NCBI GenBank assembly: GCA_964498525.1
Contig: CAZCGU010000009.1
Span: forward strand, 62,001 to 126,000
Reading direction: 5' to 3'
Source: DTU098 sp964498525
GTDB taxonomy: Bacteria > Bacillota > Desulfotomaculia > Desulfotomaculales > Pelotomaculaceae
DNA: 64,000 bases
Part shown: positions 17,303-25,888 of the stretch, piece after piece
How the letters are laid out: the number at the start of each line of letters is the position of its first letter
Position numbering within the stretch: the stretch's first letter is position 1
Translations under genes and position numbers: made by a program
Notes under the pieces: generated by a model
Seen by the model: the letters and a program-made list of their open reading frames with translations, nothing else
Told to the model about the DNA's origin: nothing
The model's database searches: none

Positions 17303-18112
17303 ATGTTCTTGAAAAAAACGTTAACTTTAATCTTAGGGGTGCTTCTGACGGGAACGCTTCTCACTGCTTGCGCCGGGACATCTCAGCCGCCAGGGGAGTC
17401 GAATTCCTCCTCTGCGCAGCAGGAACAACAAAACCCCCTGTTTGCCTACGTGGGGGCCGGTCTTAAAGAGCCCGTGACAGAGCTTGCCGAAATCTATGAA
17501 GAAAAGACCGGAGTCAAGATCGAGCTTACGTTTAACAATATGGGAGCCCTGCTCAGCCAGTTGGATACCGTGAAAAAAGGAGATATTTTTGTGCCCGGCG
17601 GCATGTCCTACCTGGAAAAGGCAAAGGAAAGGGGTCATATTGACGAAGTCGTGGGGCCGATTGCCGCGCACACTCCGGTAATAGTTACTCCCAAGGGAAA
17701 TCCGGCCGGAATATATACAGTCGCAGACCTGGCCCGGCCCGGAGTCAAGTTGATTATGCCCGAAAAGCAAGCCACCGCCATGGGTCAGGCAGCTTTTAAG
17801 GTGTTTGCAAGCCTTGGCATCGACGAGCAAGTGGAAAAAAACGTGCTGACCTATGTTGAAACGGCGCCCAAAGTTATTACTACGATTATGATGGGACAGG
17901 GAGACGCGGGTATTACTGAATACAGCAATGTCGCCAATAATAAAGATGATGTGGACTTAATTGAAATTGACGAATCCATAAATGTAGTGGACGAGATCCC
18001 GTGCGCTTCGTTAAAATATTCCGGCAACAAGGAAGAGACTAAAAAGTTTTTGGAGTTTATGAAAAATGAAGGACCTGCAGTGTTTGCCAAGCACGGCTTT
18101 AAAACAAAATAG
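17303..18112 (+). CDS. Second oxyanion ABC transporter substrate-binding lipoprotein
   Basis: 269 aa. The lipobox LLTAC lies at about residues 18-22. After a Ser/Gln linker, the ModA-like domain reads YVGAGLKEPVTELAEIYEEKTG, LTFNNMGALLSQLDTVKKGDIFVPGG and GMSYLEKAK. It differs clearly from the first ModA and belongs to a second importer with the two genes downstream. Molybdate, tungstate or a related oxyanion is the likely ligand. The ribosome site is GAGGTG. Confidence 0.85.
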   Translation: MFLKKTLTLILGVLLTGTLLTACAGTSQPPGESNSSSAQQEQQNPLFAYVGAGLKEPVTELAEIYEEKTGVKIELTFNNMGALLSQLDTVKKGDIFVPGGMSYLEKAKERGHIDEVVGPIAAHTPVIVTPKGNPAGIYTVADLARPGVKLIMPEKQATAMGQAAFKVFASLGIDEQVEKNVLTYVETAPKVITTIMMGQGDAGITEYSNVANNKDDVDLIEIDESINVVDEIPCASLKYSGNKEETKKFLEFMKNEGPAVFAKHGFKTK

Positions 18113-18149
18113 AGTTCTTTCGCCGGCGCCAGCAAATCCGCTGAGAAAC

Positions 18150-18932
18150 ATGAAGCTTAACTGGCTTCATGTTTTATTCGGCCTTGTCTTTATAGTTTTA
18201 ACAGGTTTTATGGCCGCTCTGATCGGCGGCCTGTTCGTTTATGGGAAAGGGGATTTTCTAGCTGTCTTGCGCAACCCGGAGTTTCGCTTCGCCCTGGTCT
18301 TTACCCTCTGGACCTCTGTGACGGCTACGCTACTGGCGGCGCTGCTGGCCATACCGTCCGGTTACATTCTTTCCAGGCGGCGTTTTCCCGGTAAGGCGCT
18401 AATCGAAACATTGATGGATATTCCCATTGTTTTACCTCCTCTGGTCAGCGGAGTAGCTCTTTTGATTCTCATGGGTCCCGTTTTGGGTGAGATATTCACA
18501 AAGTTCTCCCTGGATGTTGTTTTTACTGCACGGGGAGTCGTTGTGGCCCAGTGTTTTATTGCTACACCCTTTGCCATCAGGGCTTTTAAGCAGGGATTTG
18601 ATTCAATTGATCCCCGCCTGGAAAAAGTGGCGCGTACACTTGGGTTTTCCCAGGGGATGGTGTTTTTAAAAGTTACCCTCCCTTTGGCTAAAGGCTGTAT
18701 CTTGTCCGGATTAACCATGGCCTGGGCCAGGGCCCTGGGGGAATTCGGAGCCACGGCCATTCTTGCCGGTATAACCAGAATGAAAACGGAAACACTTTCT
18801 GTCGCCATATTTTTAAACATGTCCATTGGGGACATTCAGTTTGCCATGTCCGTATCCATGATTATGCTGCTTTTGGCCTTATTTTTGATGTCTTTATTCA
18901 AGTTCTTCACCAGCTCAGAGGTGAGCCTATGA
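18150..18932 (+). CDS. Second oxyanion ABC transporter permease
   Basis: 260 aa from ATG 18150; an upstream in-frame ATG at 18066 overlaps the preceding gene. It has about six membrane helices. The EAA loop (DPRLEKVARTLGFSQGMVFLKVTLP, read across) and WARALGEFGATAILAGITRMKTET identify a ModB/WtpB-type permease. The ribosome site is weak, so coupling with the preceding gene is likely. It overlaps the ATPase gene by 4 bp. Confidence 0.85.
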   Translation: MKLNWLHVLFGLVFIVLTGFMAALIGGLFVYGKGDFLAVLRNPEFRFALVFTLWTSVTATLLAALLAIPSGYILSRRRFPGKALIETLMDIPIVLPPLVSGVALLILMGPVLGEIFTKFSLDVVFTARGVVVAQCFIATPFAIRAFKQGFDSIDPRLEKVARTLGFSQGMVFLKVTLPLAKGCILSGLTMAWARALGEFGATAILAGITRMKTETLSVAIFLNMSIGDIQFAMSVSMIMLLLALFLMSLFKFFTSSEVSL

Positions 18933-20065
18933 GCCGGGTCCTGCTGGAAGTAACTGACTTGCGGGTAAAAGCAGGCGGATTTTTGCTGCGGGATATCAAT
19001 TTTGAGATGATGGGCGATGAATACCTGGTAATTCTGGGTCCCACGGGGAGCGGCAAGACTGTTCTGCTGGAGTCCCTGGCTGGTTTGCGAGATATAGCCG
19101 GGGGCCGGGTCTGTTTGAGAGGCAGGGATATTACCCGTGAGCCGCCCGAAAATAGAAACCTGGGTTTTGCTTATCAAGACGGCCTGCTTTACAACTTTTT
19201 AACGGTGCGGGAAAATGTTTTATTTGGCGCCAGGGCCAGAGGAATGGCGGGTGATCCCGGTGTTATCAGGAGGATGGAGGAGTTGGTGGGGAGCATGGGA
19301 ATATCCCACTTGCTGGATCGCTCACCTAAAAACCTCAGCGGAGGGGAAAGGCAAAGGGTATCCCTGGCCAGAGCCATTTTGACCCGTCCAGAAATACTCT
19401 TGCTGGATGAACCTCTTTCCGCCCTGGACCCGCAAACAAGATATGCCATGCAGCTTTTGCTGAAGGAGATTCATTCATCGGAAGGGCTGGGAATCATTCA
19501 CGTAACCCATGATTTTTCCGAAACTTTGCAGCTGGGAACCAGGGTTATTATTATGAACAACGGCCGGATGGAACAGGCGGGGCGCCCGAAAGAGGTATTT
19601 TTTTATCCGTCGACAGAGTTTTCGGCAAAATTCATCGGTATGGAAAACATTATCAAAGGCTTAATCAGAAAAGATAGTCAGGGGCAACGATGGTTTGCTG
19701 TTGAAAACGGTGACTTGAACTTTGGACCGCTTGCGGAGGAAAGTTTCAGGACGGGTCAGCTGCTGCGGGGTAGTGATCCTGCTATCTTACTTGTACGCGC
19801 CGGCAATATCCGCCTTGAACGCGGGGGCCCGCCGGCTGCGGCAGTCAACTGCTGGGACGCCGTCATACGGAACGTGTTTTACGACAGGACCCACGTTGAC
19901 GTTTACTGTGGCGGAAAAGGCTTATGGCGGACCAACGTTTCCTTCCTGGAGTGGGAGAACCTTGGACTGGGGGAAGGCGACCGGGTCCGGTTATCCGTCC
20001 GGCCCCAGGACATGCACGTTATTCCCGGGGCAGGATACCATGATGTCAGTGAGACAGGGCCGTGA
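18929..20065 (+). CDS. Second oxyanion ABC transporter ATP-binding protein with TOBE domain
   Basis: 378 aa. The Walker A is GPTGSGKT, the Q-loop AYQDGLLYNFLTVREN, the signature LSGGERQR, the Walker B ILLLDEPLSALD, and the H-loop VTHDF. The extra C-terminal 130 residues form a TOBE-like domain (VNCWDAVIRNVFYDRTHVDV...LSVRPQDMHVI), which in this class binds molybdate or tungstate and inhibits transport. It starts inside the stop of the permease (ATGA). Confidence 0.9.
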   Translation: MSRVLLEVTDLRVKAGGFLLRDINFEMMGDEYLVILGPTGSGKTVLLESLAGLRDIAGGRVCLRGRDITREPPENRNLGFAYQDGLLYNFLTVRENVLFGARARGMAGDPGVIRRMEELVGSMGISHLLDRSPKNLSGGERQRVSLARAILTRPEILLLDEPLSALDPQTRYAMQLLLKEIHSSEGLGIIHVTHDFSETLQLGTRVIIMNNGRMEQAGRPKEVFFYPSTEFSAKFIGMENIIKGLIRKDSQGQRWFAVENGDLNFGPLAEESFRTGQLLRGSDPAILLVRAGNIRLERGGPPAAAVNCWDAVIRNVFYDRTHVDVYCGGKGLWRTNVSFLEWENLGLGEGDRVRLSVRPQDMHVIPGAGYHDVSETGP

Positions 20066-20177
20066 GCTGTAATATGTGTTTTTCGGAAACCGGTCTGTTT
20101 AACCTGCGCCGGCAGGGAAAAAATTTTATGTTTTGAGGTTGTGCGTTCGCTAACTACATTGGAGGTGCATTTTAATT

Positions 20178-20936
20178 ATGAAGGAACAGTCCAACCAATC
20201 GCTTTTTTTTGAAGATTTACGCCGGGAGATGGATCGCCTGGTTGATGAGCTCGGGTTGAAAAAAACCCGGGTTTCCGTCAGGGCTTCTGCTTTAAGTCCC
20301 CAGGACGCCCTCGGTTCCACTAAAAGGAAGGACTTTGTGTTGCTCCAGGGCAAGGAGCGCCTGTTGCAGGCCACTATTTTAGGTTGCCGGGGCCAGGCTT
20401 TTACGAGCGCCCAGGGCGATTATGACGGAACCCTGGAAGATATCCTGGGCCTGCCGCTGGATGACGATTTTCAACGGGCCATAAGCATTGCCTCCCTCAA
20501 CGCGGTGGCTTGCTACGCGGGCCGGGCCACCGCTACCATTCACTGCCGTGACAAGGGGCCAGAGCTGTGCGCAGGCCAGGTTGCCGATTATTTTAAGAAG
20601 AATTTCGGGCGGCCCGATATTCTGATGATTGGTTATCAGCCGGCCCTGGCGGAAGCATTGAACCCGGTCTTTAATCTGGTAGTTCTGGACCTGGACCCGG
20701 CCAACATCGGGAAAACAAAAAATGGTGTACTGATTAGTGATGGTGCGGCTAACCTTTCTGAACGGATCAGCGCCTGTGATGTGATTTTTGCAACCGGGAG
20801 CATCATTTGCAATGGTACTGTGGATACCTATTACAAGAGCGGCAAGCCGCTGGTTTTCTACGGTTCCACGGCCGCCGGGGCGGCGGCCCTGCTGGAGTTA
20901 AAACGTTATTGTCCCGAATCTACCCCGGGCAAATAA
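20178..20936 (+). CDS. DUF364 family protein (putative heavy-metal chelation)
   Basis: 252 aa. It has a Rossmann-like C-terminal domain (ILMIGYQPALAEALNP, VVLDLDPANIGK, ISACDVIFATGSIICNGTVD, and the end GSTAAGAAALLEL), as in DUF364. This family is seen next to molybdate/tungstate and other metal transport genes and is predicted to handle metals. Its biochemical role is unproven. The ribosome site is GGAGGTG. A GC-rich hairpin follows. Confidence 0.8.
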   Translation: MKEQSNQSLFFEDLRREMDRLVDELGLKKTRVSVRASALSPQDALGSTKRKDFVLLQGKERLLQATILGCRGQAFTSAQGDYDGTLEDILGLPLDDDFQRAISIASLNAVACYAGRATATIHCRDKGPELCAGQVADYFKKNFGRPDILMIGYQPALAEALNPVFNLVVLDLDPANIGKTKNGVLISDGAANLSERISACDVIFATGSIICNGTVDTYYKSGKPLVFYGSTAAGAAALLELKRYCPESTPGK

Positions 20937-20954
20937 GGTCATCCCCTAAGCCTC

Positions 20955-20974
20955 CCCCCGGGAAACCCCGGGGG
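20955..20974 (+). terminator. GC-rich hairpin after the DUF364 gene
   Basis: CCCCCGGG (20955-20962) pairs with CCCGGGGG (20967-20974) around a 4-nt loop. TCTCCTTTT follows. It probably ends the transporter unit. Confidence 0.65.
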
Positions 20975-21166
20975 TCTCCTTTTGAAAGCTGCCCGGCCCA
21001 AAATGTAGTTTTTACAGGGACGGCGGGGATTTAACCCGGATTCCCGACCAGGCCCGGACATTTGCCGGGACAACCCCGGGGCAGCAGGATTATGCCTGAA
21101 TTGGAACACTTATTTTAAGTGGCGGCTGCATACTGCCAGAGACAGACAGGAATATGCTCCATAAAA

Positions 21167-21192
21167 GAACGCAACCCAACGGGGTTGCGTTC
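21167..21192. repeat. Perfect 11-bp inverted repeat
   Basis: GAACGCAACCC (21167-21177) and GGGTTGCGTTC (21182-21192) form a perfect stem around a 4-nt loop. A weak T-tract follows. It may be a terminator; it opens a zone of stem-loops. Confidence 0.6.
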
Positions 21193-21221
21193 CCAATTTA
21201 AACAAAGGGACGCCCGCCGTG

Positions 21222-21530
21222 CCCCCTTTGCTCTAAACCGGTAAACTGGCAGTTCCATACCGGCGCAAAGGGGGACTGTCTTGCATGGCATCTCAAGATA
21301 ATGGAATTAACCGCGCTATACCCGGTCGCGCTACACCCTGCCGGGGTGCAAGGGGGAGGCTTTTTAGCATGGTTTCTCAATAGCCTTCCCGGGTTTATCC
21401 ATACCGGTGCGGAAGGGGGTTCCCTTATCTGTGGATGGTATGCATGTTGCATAACTGGAAATGGATTGGGGGCTTTCTGACCCGGCGATTGCCATTTCCA
21501 GCCGGCAGCGGGGTCAAGATTGTCCTGCAC
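21222..21530. repeat. Cluster of related nested stem-loops
   Basis: First unit: CCCCCTTTGC (21222-21231) pairs with GCAAAGGGGG (21265-21274), enclosing CCGGT/ACCGG (21238-21242 and 21259-21263). A second unit near 21380-21420 shares the core CCATACCGGTGCGGAAGGGGG, split by two base changes from the first. A third, degenerate unit lies near 21330-21370. The minus-strand open frame across the zone is Pro-rich and not protein-like. It is either a repetitive extragenic element or an RNA regulatory array ahead of the MoaD-like gene. Confidence 0.5.
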
Positions 21531-21614
21531 AGGTACGTATGATATAATTTAATGGTCTTAATTACGAGGTTTCAGTATATACCAGCTGAATTTTGACAAA
21601 GGAGGTTGGGGTTA

Positions 21615-21854
21615 TTGGAAATTGAAGTCAGGGTGTTTAGCGGCCTGGAGAAATTTATTCCCGGCGCGCGTTTCGGGAAACCCATACCAATCGATATAAC
21701 AGATCATTTTACCCCGCGTATGCTGTTGGAAAAGCTCAATATACCGGAAAAAGAAGTTTTTACGATCCTTGTTAACGGATCGCACAGGGATCTCGACGAT
21801 GTCTTTTGTAATGGTGACCGTGTTTCCCTTTTTCCTCCGGTTGGTGGGGGTTAG
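21615..21854 (+). CDS. moaD: MoaD/ThiS-family small sulfur-carrier protein
   Basis: 79 aa from TTG 21615, with AAAGGAGGT ending 8 bp upstream. It has a beta-grasp fold pattern (EVRVFSGLEKF...MLLEKLNI...ILVNGSHRDLDDVFCNGDRVSLFPPVGGG). The C-terminal GG is the site adenylated by a MoeB-type enzyme and converted to thiocarboxylate. It gives sulfur for molybdopterin, or in this family sometimes for tungsten enzymes. No moaE is seen in the window. Confidence 0.85.
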   Translation: MEIEVRVFSGLEKFIPGARFGKPIPIDITDHFTPRMLLEKLNIPEKEVFTILVNGSHRDLDDVFCNGDRVSLFPPVGGG

Positions 21855-21859
21855 CATAA

Positions 21860-22402
21860 ATGAGTGAGCGGGAAAAACAGAAAAATAAAGTGTTTTATTG
21901 CGGTTCGGCCTCCGCCGCCCTGACTGATTTGAAAAAGGTCCTTGTTGCTTCTGAGTCCCTTAAAATTACTGATAAAAACAGATTTGACGTTAAAAATGAA
22001 GGCAACAAAAGAAAAGTCAGGGTTGTCAGGTCTGCTTCCAATATCAATAAGATCTCGGGCTGCGGTGTAAACTATAAATTGTGGCTGGAGGTAAACGGGG
22101 CAACATTTGGGGATGGCCTTTTTCATATTCTCATAAATATCGACACAACCGGCTCAATTTCCCAGGCGGCCCGGCAAATGAACATGTCTTACCGGGCTGC
22201 CTGGGGGAAAATTAAATTTGCTGAAGAACGCTGGGGTGTTCCGCTGCTGATTACCCAGGTGGGAGGCGAAATGGGCGGAGGGGCAAGATTAACGCCGGTT
22301 GCCCGGGAGTTACTCAACAGGTTTCGCAGGTTGCGTGAAGTTGTAGACAGCTTTATCAATTATTCCTTCAAGGATATCTTCCAGGGTTGGCCGACCCCTT
22401 GA
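21860..22402 (+). CDS. ModE/LysR-type HTH regulator with extra N-terminal segment
   Basis: 180 aa. Residues about 72-175 are the ModE N-terminal winged helix (GDGLFHILINIDTTGSISQAARQMNMSYRAAWGKIK, read across; GGARLTPVARELL). There is no C-terminal molbindin domain. The first ~70 residues are basic and of unknown fold, with FYCGSAS and CGVNYKLW. It follows the MoaD-like gene by 5 bp. It likely responds to oxyanion or cofactor through a partner; no binding domain of its own is visible. Confidence 0.8.
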   Translation: MSEREKQKNKVFYCGSASAALTDLKKVLVASESLKITDKNRFDVKNEGNKRKVRVVRSASNINKISGCGVNYKLWLEVNGATFGDGLFHILINIDTTGSISQAARQMNMSYRAAWGKIKFAEERWGVPLLITQVGGEMGGGARLTPVARELLNRFRRLREVVDSFINYSFKDIFQGWPTP

Positions 22403-22505
22403 ACCGGGGCGCGCTATATATTGCCAGACATAGCAAAGGGCATCCCGCACAGGTTTAACCACCCGGATTGCCGGAGCTGAACATGAGGCGCGGAAGGTGA
22501 TATTT

Positions 22506-23198
22506 GTGGAAGTTTACTGGCAGGGACTGACAGAGGCTTTGCGTCTCCTGCTAGGCGGGGATCGTACTGTTTTAGAAATTATTTTCCGGACCCTCCAGGT
22601 ATCCGGCATGGGCACCTTGCTCAGCGTGCTCATTGGCCTTCCTGTGGGGACGGTTTTGGCGCTTTCCTCTTTTCCCGGCCGCAAGTTTACAGTAAGCCTG
22701 GTTAACCTGGGGATGGGCTTGCCTCCGGTGGTGGTGGGCCTGTGGGTGTGGCTGACTTTGAGCCGCTACGGCCCGCTGGGCTTCCTGGGACTGCTTTACA
22801 CGCCCACGGCCATGATCATTGCCCAGGCCATCATTGCCTCGCCCATTGTAACCGGATTTACCATCGCCGCCATCCAGTCCCTGAACCCTAAAATCCGCCT
22901 GCAGATTCTGGCCCTGGGCGCGTCCCGCCTGCAGCTGCTCCTGCTCCTTCTCAGGGAAGCCAGGCTCGGATTGCTGGCGGCTGTTATTGCCGGCTTCGGA
23001 AGCGCCGTTTCAGAAGTCGGGGCCGCCATCATGGTGGGCGGCAACTTGAAGGGATCTACTATGGTACTGACCACTGCCACCGTTCTGGAGGTTAACAAGG
23101 GGAATTACGAAATTGCCACAGCCTTCAGCATTATTCTTCTGGTGCTGGCCTTTGGAATTACAGCTTTCTTAACCACGGCCCAGCAGCGGGGCAGATAA
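22506..23198 (+). CDS. tupB: Tungstate ABC transporter permease, TupB type
   Basis: 230 aa from GTG 22506 (GGAAGG 8 bp upstream); GTG 22497 is an alternative. It has five or six membrane helices. TupB features are GMGLPPVVVGLWVWLTLSRYGPLG, read across, and SEVGAAIMVGGNLKGSTMVLTTATVLEVNKGNYE. Neither a TupA binding protein nor a TupC ATPase is adjacent, so the partners must lie elsewhere or be shared with the two importers upstream. Confidence 0.88.
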   Translation: MEVYWQGLTEALRLLLGGDRTVLEIIFRTLQVSGMGTLLSVLIGLPVGTVLALSSFPGRKFTVSLVNLGMGLPPVVVGLWVWLTLSRYGPLGFLGLLYTPTAMIIAQAIIASPIVTGFTIAAIQSLNPKIRLQILALGASRLQLLLLLLREARLGLLAAVIAGFGSAVSEVGAAIMVGGNLKGSTMVLTTATVLEVNKGNYEIATAFSIILLVLAFGITAFLTTAQQRGR

Positions 23199-23342
23199 AC
23201 AGGATTAATAATTATTCATGATCTGCAAATCCCTTTGGGGTGTACTTGTCAAGGTTTATCAGTTAACGGATTATTGTTTGATTTTATGATTATGTACAGG
23301 TATTCTCCCTTCCGGGAAACGGTTCAACTCAAGCAGCGTAAT

Positions 23343-23414
23343 AATTGTGCAACTGATTTTGCCAGCAGTCATTCAATCAATTGTGCAACTGATTCTACAA
23401 ACAATCATTAATCA
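23343..23414. repeat. Two 36-bp direct repeats upstream of moaA
   Basis: AATTGTGCAACTGATT occurs at 23343-23358 and 23379-23394. Each is followed by a diverged ATTCAATCA/ATTAATCA-type tail, giving a 36-bp period. The position 20-90 bp before the moaA start suggests operator sites or a small tandem duplication. Confidence 0.65.
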
Positions 23415-23432
23415 ATCGAAGAAGGTGAAGTC

Positions 23433-24413
23433 ATGCGGGATACCTACCAGAGGGAGATTAATTATTTGCGGGTTTCCGTCACTGACCGGTGCAACCTGCG
23501 CTGTGTTTACTGCATGCCGCCGGGGGGCGTTAAATCCACTCCCCACGAACAGGTTTTAAGGCTGGAAGAAATAGAAACCATCGTCCGGGCCGCCACCCTC
23601 GTCGGCATTAAAAAGATTCGCCTGACGGGGGGGGAACCGCTGGTGCGCAAGGGATTGGAGGTCCTGGTGCGGCGTATTTCAGAAATACCGGGTATTGACG
23701 ACATAACCCTTACCACCAATGCCCTGCTCCTTGCCCCCCGGGCCGCAGCCCTGAAAGAGGCAGGCATCAGGAGGGTTAATATCAGTCTGGACACCCTGAG
23801 ACCGGACCGCTACCGCGAGATTACCCGGGGAGGAAATATTGCCGGGGTTTGGGAGGGAATCCAGGCCGCTATCGACGCCGGCCTCCACCCGGTGAAGCTG
23901 AATACCGTGATGATGCGCGGGGTCAATGAGGACGAGCTGGCGGCCATGGCCCGCCTGACGCTGAACAGGCCGCTGCATGTCCGCTTTATCGAATTAATGC
24001 CCATAGGTTCTTCCAATACCTGGGCTAACGGACGTTGCCTGCCGGCGGAAGAGGCCATGCAGCAGATCAGCTCCCGCCTGGGCCCGCTTGTGCCGGCCCA
24101 AAAACCGTCCGGTGACGGGCCGGCCAAATACTACCGTCTGAAGGATTCGGAGGGTACCATTGGTTTTATTACTTCCATGAGTGACCATTTCTGCCACAGC
24201 TGCAACCGCCTGCGCCTTACATCGGTAGGGGGCCTGAGACCGTGCCTCTATGATTCGACAGAAATCGATTTAAAAACACCTTTGCGGGAGGGAGCCGGGT
24301 TAAAGGAAATAGCCGATCTGATTATGGACGCCATTGCCTTAAAACCGGACCGTCACCATATGATCGAGGGGTGGCGGGACAGCCGGCGGGTTATGTCCCA
24401 GATTGGCGGGTAA
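23433..24413 (+). CDS. moaA: GTP 3',8-cyclase (molybdopterin step 1)
   Basis: 326 aa radical SAM enzyme. It converts GTP to 3',8-cyclo-7,8-dihydro-GTP. The N-terminal cluster is C20, C24 and C27 in DRCNLRCVYC. The C-terminal cluster is HFCHSCNRLRLTSVGGLRPC. The essential C-terminal GG is present (MSQIGG). ATG with GAAGGTGA upstream. Confidence 0.95.
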   Translation: MRDTYQREINYLRVSVTDRCNLRCVYCMPPGGVKSTPHEQVLRLEEIETIVRAATLVGIKKIRLTGGEPLVRKGLEVLVRRISEIPGIDDITLTTNALLLAPRAAALKEAGIRRVNISLDTLRPDRYREITRGGNIAGVWEGIQAAIDAGLHPVKLNTVMMRGVNEDELAAMARLTLNRPLHVRFIELMPIGSSNTWANGRCLPAEEAMQQISSRLGPLVPAQKPSGDGPAKYYRLKDSEGTIGFITSMSDHFCHSCNRLRLTSVGGLRPCLYDSTEIDLKTPLREGAGLKEIADLIMDAIALKPDRHHMIEGWRDSRRVMSQIGG

Positions 24414-24479
24414 TAACCGGCCGGGGTAAAGAAGGACAGAGAGGAACTCTTTTGCGTTACGTTAAATTAATCTCCCGCC

Positions 24480-24517
24480 GCGCAGGCTGCCTGGCCTGCG
24501 CTGACCTTTTTGTTTTT
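24480..24517 (+). terminator. Hairpin with T-rich tail after moaA
   Basis: GCGCAGGC (24480-24487) pairs with GCCTGCGC (24494-24501). After five bases comes TTTTTGTTTTT (24507-24517). It is a plausible terminator, though the tail is offset. The remaining 24518-24821 has no recognised gene. Confidence 0.6.
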
Positions 24518-24821
24518 GAGCCGCAAATGCCGGATTCTTTCCCGTTATTTGTGGAAAGGATGTTTATTAATGGGTATAATAAGAGCAGTGTGTACAAGCC
24601 AGGGAAAAAAGGCGTGAAGAGGGTATTAGTGTGAAAGACAGCGGATTAAAAAGTTAACCGCGGGTTAATGCCGTATGGTACGGATGCGGCCGCTGGTGCG
24701 GGCGTGGAGGCAGTGAGAGTGAGATATACTCAAAGGAGCAGGAAAGAAGTCGTTTTCCCCTTTCAGGTACTGACGGCTGAGTGTAAAAGATGTTCAAAAG
24801 AGCAGGAAAAGGAGTTTTAAA

Positions 24822-25592
24822 ATGGGGGATACTGCCGGTATAAACGCTCAACTGTACCAGCGCTACAAGCGGAATATCCAGTTGGCCGGTGTCGGGATTG
24901 AAGGGCAGGAAAAGCTTTTGCGCGCCTCGGTCCTGCTGGTGGGAGCCGGCGGCCTTGGTTCACCGGCCGCCTTTTATCTTGCTGCCGCCGGGGTCGGCAG
25001 GATCGGACTGGTGGACAACGACGTGGTTTCCCTGTCCAACCTGCAGCGCCAGATCCTGCACGCCACACCGGATCTGGGCCGGCCCAAAGTTGTTTCCGCC
25101 GGGGAAAAGCTGAAAGCTGTCAACCCCGATTTGCAGCTGGACCTTTATCAAGCTGTTTTTCGCCGGGACAGCGCGGCGGATCTGGTTAAAAACTACGACT
25201 TTATTATCGACTGCACCGACAGCATTCCCTCCCGGCACGTCATCAACGAGGCTTGCCTGAAGATGAACAAGCCCTCCGTATACGGCGGAGTGCTGGCCTG
25301 GGCCGGCCAGGTTTTTACCGTTGTCCCCGGTGCGGGGCCCTGTTTCAGGTGTGTTTTCCGGGAAACGCCTCCTGCGGACGCCCCGACGACTTCGGAAGTG
25401 GGGATTTTGGGTGCGGTTCCAGGGGTGGTTGGGGTGCTCCAGGCTGCCGAAGCGCTGCGCTTTATACTGGGAACCGGAGAGCTTCTGGTGGGGCGGATCC
25501 TTGTTTACGATGCCCTTTCCGCAACTTTTTGCGAAGTTCCGGTGGTAAGGGATCCGGCCTGTCCGGACTGCGCCCGTCAAGATCGTGATTAG
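24822..25592 (+). CDS. moeB: MoeB/ThiF-type sulfur-carrier adenylyltransferase
   Basis: 256 aa E1-like enzyme. The nucleotide motif is GAGGLGSPAAFYLAAAGVG, followed by DNDVVSLSNLQRQ (adenylation site) and DCTDSIPSRHVINEAC. The zinc ligands are CFRC and CPDC. It adenylates the GG end of MoaD- or ThiS-type proteins; the partner is likely the protein at 21615. MoeB and ThiF cannot be separated reliably by sequence, but the context favours molybdopterin synthesis. AGGAG precedes the ATG. Confidence 0.9.
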   Translation: MGDTAGINAQLYQRYKRNIQLAGVGIEGQEKLLRASVLLVGAGGLGSPAAFYLAAAGVGRIGLVDNDVVSLSNLQRQILHATPDLGRPKVVSAGEKLKAVNPDLQLDLYQAVFRRDSAADLVKNYDFIIDCTDSIPSRHVINEACLKMNKPSVYGGVLAWAGQVFTVVPGAGPCFRCVFRETPPADAPTTSEVGILGAVPGVVGVLQAAEALRFILGTGELLVGRILVYDALSATFCEVPVVRDPACPDCARQDRD

Positions 25593-25679
25593 AACAAAGT
25601 TGTGCCGGCATAAAACGGAATTTATAAATTGCAGGTCTTTTAGTTAAAAGATTTATCTCAGAAAGGGGCGAAATCAACG

Positions 25680-25856
25680 ATGGAATTATCCGGGGAAGTC
25701 CTGGAGGCCATTAAAAAGGCAGGGGAGGACGGGACAATTACCTGTACTGAGGCCAGAAAGATTGCCGGGGAGTTTAATGTACCGCCCCGGGTTGTGGGGG
25801 AAGCCGCAAATGAACTTGGACTCAAAATAAAATCCTGCGTACTGGGTTGTTTTTAA
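25680..25856 (+). CDS. Small conserved protein ending LGCF, upstream of moeA
   Basis: 58 aa, not captured by length-limited ORF calling. GAAAGGGGCG precedes the ATG. It reads as a helical, winged-helix-like protein (AIKKAGEDGTITCTEARKIA, then VPPRVVGEAANELGLKIKSC) ending in VLGCF. Two cysteines near the C-terminus are in a C-x4-C arrangement. I recall similar small proteins beside molybdopterin and formate dehydrogenase genes, but no function is established. It lies 32 bp before moeA. Confidence 0.65.
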   Translation: MELSGEVLEAIKKAGEDGTITCTEARKIAGEFNVPPRVVGEAANELGLKIKSCVLGCF

Positions 25857-25888
25857 GTGACCTGCAGTGGGTGAACGGGGTGTAACTA

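Noticed and set aside
21198..21530. 110-codon minus-strand ORF
   Set aside because: Pro-rich composition follows the stem-loop repeats; no family and no start signal.
23963..24197. Minus-strand frames opposite moaA
   Set aside because: Third-position GC shadows of the conserved moaA gene.
24518..24570. CCCGTTATTTGTGGAAAGGATG resembles the Moco riboswitch core, in pieces
   Set aside because: The upstream stems and the third hairpin before CTCCCG are absent; CTTTCC/GGAAAG simply forms a small hairpin.
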